NCBI GenBank assembly: GCA_947087645.1
Contig: CAMUDN010000004.1
Coordinates: 62,001-126,000, forward strand
DNA from: an uncultured Bulleidia sp.
GTDB taxonomy: Bacteria; Bacillota_I; Bacilli_A; Erysipelotrichales; Erysipelotrichaceae
Length of the DNA stretch: 64,000 nt
Reading direction: 5' to 3'
This document shows, one piece after another, positions 59,836 to 64,000 of this stretch; position 1 is the first letter of the stretch; each line of letters begins with the position of its first letter. Under the pieces are notes generated by a model. That model searched no databases. It saw nothing but the letters and a program-made list of their open reading frames with translations, and had not been told where the DNA came from. Position numbers and translations under genes: made by a program.

Positions 59836-61344
59836 ATGGCGAAATATTACACAGAACCATCACATACTTTTAATGAATATTTACTTATACCGGGATATAC
59901 CGGAAAAGATAATATACCGGATAATGTATCTCTTAAAACACCTCTTGTACGTTTTAAAAAAGGTTATGAAGCAGCTATTAGTTTAAATATTCCTATGGTA
60001 TCAGCAGTTATGCAAGCTGTTTCTGATGATCATTTAGCTATTGCTCTAGCAAAAGAAGGTGGTCTTTCTTTTATCTATGGCTCACAATCAATAGAAGATC
60101 AAGCAATTATGGTTGAAAAAGTTAAAAATCATAAAGCGGGCTTTGTTGTTTCAGATGCTAATTTAAAGCCTCAAACAAGTCTTAGTGAATTATTACAGAT
60201 TTTTAAAGAAACAGGGCATAATACAATGCCAGTTACAGAGGATGGTAGTGCTCATGGTAAATTATTAGGCCTAGTTACATCCCGAGATTACCGTTTATCA
60301 CGCTTATCAAAAGAAGCTAAAGTAGAATCTTTTATGACACCATATGATAAATTAGTTGTAGCTAAAAATAATATTAGTCTTAGTGAAGCAAATGATATTA
60401 TTTGGGATAATAAATTAAATACCTTACCAATCGTCGATGAAAAACAACATCTTTGTTATTTAGTATTTCGTAAAGATTATGATTCGCATAAAGAACATCC
60501 ACATGAATTATTAGATGAAGAAAAACGTTTATTAGTTGGTGCTGGTATTAATTCACGTGATTATAAAGAACGTGTACCAGCTTTGGTTAAAGCTGGGGTT
60601 GATGTTTTAGTTATTGATTCTTCAGAAGGTTATTCCATTTGGCAAAAAGAAACAATTATGTGGATTAAAGAAAAATATGGTCAAGCAGTTTATGTTGGCG
60701 CAGGGAATATTGTTGATGAAGAAGGATTTCGTTTTTTAGCTGATGCTGGTGCCGATTTTATTAAAATTGGAATTGGTGGTGGATCAATATGCATTACACG
60801 AGAAACAAAAGGGATTGGTCGAGGACAAGCAACATCTGTAATAGAAGTAGCAAAAGCACGAGATCAATATTTTAAAGAAAAAGGTATTTATATCCCTATT
60901 TGTTCAGATGGTGGCATTGTTTATGATTATCATATGACATTAGCTTTAGCAATGGGAGCTGATTTTGTTATGCTAGGACGATATTTTTCACGTTTTGAAG
61001 AAGCTCCTGGGCAAAAACTTGTTGTAAATGGCAATACAGTTAAAGAATATTGGGGTGAAGGATCGGCTCGAGCAAGAAATTGGGGTCGATATGATCTTGG
61101 TCAAGGAAAAAAATTATCATTTGAAGAAGGGGTTGATTCCTATGTTCCATATGCTGGTTTACTCAAAGATAATGTTTGCTTAACAACATTAAAAATTAAA
61201 TCAACAATGTGTAATTGTGGAGCTTTATCAATTGCCGAGTTGCAAGCAAAAGCAAAATTAACTTTAGTATCTGCCACTTCAATTGTTGAAGGTGGGGCTC
61301 ACGATGTACAAGTGAAAAACAGTGATAATTCATATAAAAGATAA
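59836..61344 (+). CDS. guaB: IMP dehydrogenase
   Basis: 502 residues. A TIM barrel carries an inserted CBS pair (about 100-215). The catalytic loop is GIGGGSICITRE with Cys319, and the flap contains RARNWGRYD with the catalytic Arg. It oxidises IMP to XMP, the committing step to GMP. GGGS replaces the more common GPGS before the Cys, and the C-terminus has a CNCG segment; I recall this variant from anaerobic Firmicutes. AAGGAGG ribosome-binding site. Probably monocistronic. Confidence 0.95.
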   Translation: MAKYYTEPSHTFNEYLLIPGYTGKDNIPDNVSLKTPLVRFKKGYEAAISLNIPMVSAVMQAVSDDHLAIALAKEGGLSFIYGSQSIEDQAIMVEKVKNHKAGFVVSDANLKPQTSLSELLQIFKETGHNTMPVTEDGSAHGKLLGLVTSRDYRLSRLSKEAKVESFMTPYDKLVVAKNNISLSEANDIIWDNKLNTLPIVDEKQHLCYLVFRKDYDSHKEHPHELLDEEKRLLVGAGINSRDYKERVPALVKAGVDVLVIDSSEGYSIWQKETIMWIKEKYGQAVYVGAGNIVDEEGFRFLADAGADFIKIGIGGGSICITRETKGIGRGQATSVIEVAKARDQYFKEKGIYIPICSDGGIVYDYHMTLALAMGADFVMLGRYFSRFEEAPGQKLVVNGNTVKEYWGEGSARARNWGRYDLGQGKKLSFEEGVDSYVPYAGLLKDNVCLTTLKIKSTMCNCGALSIAELQAKAKLTLVSATSIVEGGAHDVQVKNSDNSYKR

Positions 61345-61349
61345 TTATT

Positions 61350-61386
61350 AGTAGTCAATTCAAATGACTACTTTATTTATTTTTTT
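61350..61386 (+). terminator. Terminator of guaB
   Basis: AGTAGTCA (61350-61357), 7-nt loop, TGACTACT (61365-61372), then a T-rich tail with seven T. Confidence 0.8.
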
Positions 61387-61397
61387 AGTTTGTTATA

Positions 61398-61406
61398 TGA
61401 TAAAAT
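61398..61406 (+). promoter_or_regulatory. Extended -10 promoter of nusB-xseA-xseB-ispA
   Basis: TGA-TAAAAT, with GGGAG and the nusB ATG 18 nt downstream. No clear -35. Confidence 0.5.
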
Positions 61407-61424
61407 ATTGTTGGGAGTTTATTT

Positions 61425-61802
61425 ATGAATCGTCGTAATCAAAGAGAAAAATCAGTTTTATGTATTTATGCTTACTTATGCTTAGCAAGAGATATAAATA
61501 CTATTATCGAAGATACTTTTGCTTGTCCAATAGCTGATATTGATCCATATTTTATAAATGTTATCAAAAAAGCTGTTACTAATTTTAATGAATATAAAAA
61601 ATATATTGACCGTGTTTTAGATAATTGGTCCTTTGAACGCTTAGGAACAATTGAAAAAGCTATTTTATTAGTTGGCTGTGCTGAGTTTTCTTTACAAGAA
61701 GTTGCGGCTGCTATAATCATTGATGAAGCAGTTGAATTAGCTAAGAAATATGGCGAAGCAGATAGTTATCGGTTAATTAATAATGTATTGGATGTTATAT
61801 GA
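61425..61802 (+). CDS. nusB: Transcription antitermination factor NusB
   Basis: 125 residues, all helical. The N-terminal NRRNQREKSVLCIYAY and the C-terminal GTIEKAILLVGCAEF...IIDEAVELAKKYGEADSYRLINNVLD are typical. Works with NusE in rRNA antitermination. First gene of a nusB-xseA-xseB-ispA operon, the standard Firmicutes order. Overlaps xseA by 4 nt. Confidence 0.95.
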   Translation: MNRRNQREKSVLCIYAYLCLARDINTIIEDTFACPIADIDPYFINVIKKAVTNFNEYKKYIDRVLDNWSFERLGTIEKAILLVGCAEFSLQEVAAAIIIDEAVELAKKYGEADSYRLINNVLDVI

Positions 61803-63199
61803 GTATGATTGTACATGGCGTTAGTGAAGTAAGTAAAAGAATTAAATCACTTTTAGAACATGATATAGCTCTTCATAGTTTTTTAATGGAAGGTGAAATA
61901 TCTAATTTTCGTTCTTCTAAGCATTGGTATTTTTCTTTGAAAGATGAAAATTCATCAATTAATTGTGCTATTTGGGCTTCAAGTATACCTCATATTTCAT
62001 TTCAGCCTAAAAATGGTGATAAAGTAATTGCTAAATGTTCACTTAGTTATTATGGTCCTAGTAATGCTGTAACAATTACAATTAGTGCCATGAAATTACA
62101 AGGTATTGGTGATTTATTATTAAAACTTGAAGAATTAAAAAAGAAATTATCTAAAGAAGGTCTTTTTGCTTTGCAACATAAGCAAAAATTACCAATGTAT
62201 CCAAGCCGAATTGGTATCATTACTGGTAAAGATACAGCTGGTAAAGCAGATATGATTAGAACATTAAATTTACGTTGGCCTAAAGCAGAACAGGTATTTT
62301 ATGAATGCCCAGTACAAGGAAATTCTTCAATACCGTTTATTGTAAAAGCCATTGAAAAAGCTGATGCTGATCAAAATGATGTTCTTATTTTAGCTCGTGG
62401 TGGTGGCTCATTTGAAGATTTATATATTTTCAATGATGAACAAATAGTACGTACAATTTATAATTGTAAAACACCGCTGGTAACTGGAGTAGGTCATGAA
62501 ACAGATACTACATTAGTTGATTATGTTGCTGACTTAAGAGCAAATACACCAACCGGAGCAGCTGAAGCAGTTAGTCCTAATCAATATGAAATAAGACAAT
62601 ATTTACGCCAGTTACAAAATAAATTTATTAAGTATATTGAGCATATGATGTCTTTAAATCATCAATCTTTACAAAAAAACAAACAATTTGCTTATTTTCA
62701 AAATCCTGAGTTAATACTTCGTGATCAAAGTTATCAATTGGATCAGTACTATTTATTATTACTAAAACAAAAAGAATTTTTATTACAGAAAAAAGCTCTT
62801 TTTCAAGATGAATATCACCGTTTTGAAAAAATTATGCATTTTAAAATATATAATTATCAAAATACTTTGCAAAATATAAAACAATATCTAAATACAAATA
62901 TAAAAGAAGTGAATATGCAAAAAAGTAATCAGATAAATGAATATCAAACTCTTTTATTAAATGATATCGAAACCTATTATATAGAAAAAAAACATCATTT
63001 CAGTAATGAATTACAGTTATTAGATGCTTATTCACCATTAAAAGTTTTAAAGCGTGGTTATACGATAATGCAAATAAATGGTAATATAATTAAGCAAATA
63101 AATGATGTTAAAGAAAATGATTTAGTACATTTACGTTTATCAGATGGATTTTTAAAAGCGAGAATTATCGCAAAGGAGAAAAAAGAATGGCAGAATTAA
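61799..63199 (+). CDS. xseA: Exodeoxyribonuclease VII large subunit
   Basis: 466 residues. N-terminal OB fold (EGEISNFRSSKHWYFSLKDE), catalytic domain with RIGIITGKDTAGKADMIRT, RGGGSFEDLYIFNDE and VGHETDTTLVDYVADLRANTPTGAAE, then a long helical region. Degrades single-stranded DNA with XseB. Overlaps nusB by 4 nt and xseB by 13 nt. Confidence 0.96.
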   Translation: MSMIVHGVSEVSKRIKSLLEHDIALHSFLMEGEISNFRSSKHWYFSLKDENSSINCAIWASSIPHISFQPKNGDKVIAKCSLSYYGPSNAVTITISAMKLQGIGDLLLKLEELKKKLSKEGLFALQHKQKLPMYPSRIGIITGKDTAGKADMIRTLNLRWPKAEQVFYECPVQGNSSIPFIVKAIEKADADQNDVLILARGGGSFEDLYIFNDEQIVRTIYNCKTPLVTGVGHETDTTLVDYVADLRANTPTGAAEAVSPNQYEIRQYLRQLQNKFIKYIEHMMSLNHQSLQKNKQFAYFQNPELILRDQSYQLDQYYLLLLKQKEFLLQKKALFQDEYHRFEKIMHFKIYNYQNTLQNIKQYLNTNIKEVNMQKSNQINEYQTLLLNDIETYYIEKKHHFSNELQLLDAYSPLKVLKRGYTIMQINGNIIKQINDVKENDLVHLRLSDGFLKARIIAKEKKEWQN

Positions 63200-63384
63200 C
63201 TTTTGAACAAGCAATGAAAAGACTTGAGGAAATTGTTCAGCAATTAGAAAAAAATGAAGCACCGCTTGAAGAAACTATTGCTTTATTTGAAGAAGGTTTA
63301 TCATTGACTAAAAAATGTGATTTAGATTTGAAAAAATTTGAAACAAAAATAAATGAAATTGTTAAAGAAAATAAGGTGGAATAA
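63187..63384 (+). CDS. xseB: Exodeoxyribonuclease VII small subunit
   Basis: 65 residues: LTFEQAMKRLEEIVQQLEKNEAPLEE and EEGLSLTKKCDLDLKKFETKI are characteristic. Several copies wrap around the XseA coiled coil. AAGGAG ribosome-binding site inside the end of xseA. Confidence 0.95.
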   Translation: MAELTFEQAMKRLEEIVQQLEKNEAPLEETIALFEEGLSLTKKCDLDLKKFETKINEIVKENKVE

Positions 63385-64000
63385 GTGAACAATTTTCAAT
63401 CATATTTAAAAAATAGTTTAACTATTTATCATGATGAAAAACTGCATGAAGCAATGTCATATGCTTTATTATCTGGTGGAAAAAGAATCCGTCCCAAGCT
63501 CATTTTTCAAGTTTTAAAAGCTTATCATTTACCAGTAAGTATAGGATATGCATATGCTTGTGCTTTGGAGTATATACATACATATTCATTGATACATGAT
63601 GATTTACCAGCCATGGATAATGATGATTTAAGGCGTGGTAAGGCAACTTTACATCGAGCTTTTGGAGAAGATTTGGCTATTTTAACTGGTGATGCTTTAC
63701 TTACAGAAGCTTTTTATCAAGCTTTACAAAGTAATTTATCAGCTAAACAGAATAATTATGCAATAGCAATTTTAAGTAAAGAAGCTGGCGCAAATGGTAT
63801 GGTTTTAGGCCAAGTAATGGATATGTCTTTACATGAAGGAGATAATCTTGAACATATTTTGACTATGATTGCTAAAAAAACAGGTTGCTTATTAGTATCT
63901 GCTTTACAACTTGGAGCAATAGCAGCCAATCATTTTGAAAATTTAGATATTTTTGCTGAAATTGGTAAATATTTAGGTTATGCTTTTCAAATACAAGATG
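63385..64000 (+). CDS. ispA: Polyprenyl (farnesyl/geranyl) diphosphate synthase, 3' end outside window
   Basis: Read by hand from the GTG at 63385, directly after the xseB stop and with AAGGTGG upstream; 205 codons are present. SGGKRIRPKL and the first Asp-rich motif HDDLPAMDNDD with LRRGK downstream identify a trans-polyprenyl synthase. GQVMDM and the KKTG segment follow. The second Asp-rich motif is just beginning as QIQD at the edge. Uses IPP and DMAPP from the MEP pathway (ispG in this window). Confidence 0.93.
   Translation, partial: MNNFQSYLKNSLTIYHDEKLHEAMSYALLSGGKRIRPKLIFQVLKAYHLPVSIGYAYACALEYIHTYSLIHDDLPAMDNDDLRRGKATLHRAFGEDLAILTGDALLTEAFYQALQSNLSAKQNNYAIAILSKEAGANGMVLGQVMDMSLHEGDNLEHILTMIAKKTGCLLVSALQLGAIAANHFENLDIFAEIGKYLGYAFQIQD

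Noticed and set aside
1..64000. CRISPR array, IS element, prophage or integrative element
   Set aside because: No direct-repeat/spacer arrays, transposase-like, integrase-like or phage structural genes found while reading all frames; gene content and codon use look uniform.

Overview
The window is an AT-rich (about 30% G+C by eye), densely coded chromosomal segment of a low-GC Gram-positive bacterium. PolC-type DNA polymerase III, MutS2, RNase HIII, a seven-gene comG operon, CvpA-MutS2, Asp23/FakA, a T-box leader and a CIRCE-like operator all point to Firmicutes. The gene arrangement and composition fit the Erysipelotrichia best, but that placement is inference. TGA acts as a stop codon throughout, so this is not a UGA-Trp mollicute. 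I see no insertion sequences, prophage, CRISPR array, rRNA operon or resistance island. The region is mostly housekeeping genes, and I did not find a clear new multigene defence or mobile system.

Layout. 1-3.7 kb (minus): a truncated class B penicillin-binding protein, its FtsW/RodA glycosyltransferase partner and an HtrA protease. 3.8-5.9 kb (plus): an SseB-like gene, an unusual GNAT-like/pyrophosphatase-like fusion and a YczE-type membrane protein. Then ispG (minus), rpmG, a metallo-beta-lactamase-fold hydrolase and comGA-comGG (7.8-11.2 kb). Next come efp, an FMN riboswitch with ribU, and a tail-anchored unknown protein with cmk-der-gpsA. guaC (minus), tRNA-Arg(ACG)-argS, brnQ, scpAB, a lipoprotein, mrp, a two-component system, pgcA and an ABC exporter follow to 29.9 kb.

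30-43 kb: lspA, an RluD-family synthase and dCMP deaminase converge on rnhC. Then cvpA-mutS2-uvrC, tRNA-Arg(TCT), a small uncharacterised gene, and tig-lon-engB behind a CIRCE-like HrcA operator. 43-55 kb: murG-murB-divIB (part of a division and cell-wall cluster), asp23-fakA, recG-rnc and polC. 55-64 kb: a T-box leader with ThrRS lacking the usual TGS domain, an unknown lipoprotein, proS (minus), guaB, and nusB-xseA-xseB-ispA (ispA runs off the end).

How it fits together. Envelope growth (PBP/FtsW, MurG, MurB, DivIB, LspA), protein quality control (HtrA, Tig, Lon), translation (EF-P, L33, ArgS, ThrS, ProS, tRNAs), DNA maintenance (PolC, MutS2, UvrC, RecG, ExoVII, RNase III, RNase HIII, ScpAB), purine interconversion (GuaB, GuaC) and isoprenoid synthesis (IspG, IspA) are interleaved in short operons. 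Most operons end in strong hairpin terminators, several of which begin inside the last codons of the gene. Extended -10 promoters (TGnTAnnnT) recur. At ftsW/rodA, scpA and recG the -10 hexamer lies only 6-7 nt before an ATG that lacks a Shine-Dalgarno sequence, which suggests leaderless mRNAs. The points most worth a second look are the altered EF-P loop, the PPase-like fusion with Asn at presumed metal-ligand positions, the HrcA operator on tig, TGS-less ThrRS, and the C-terminal extension of DivIB.
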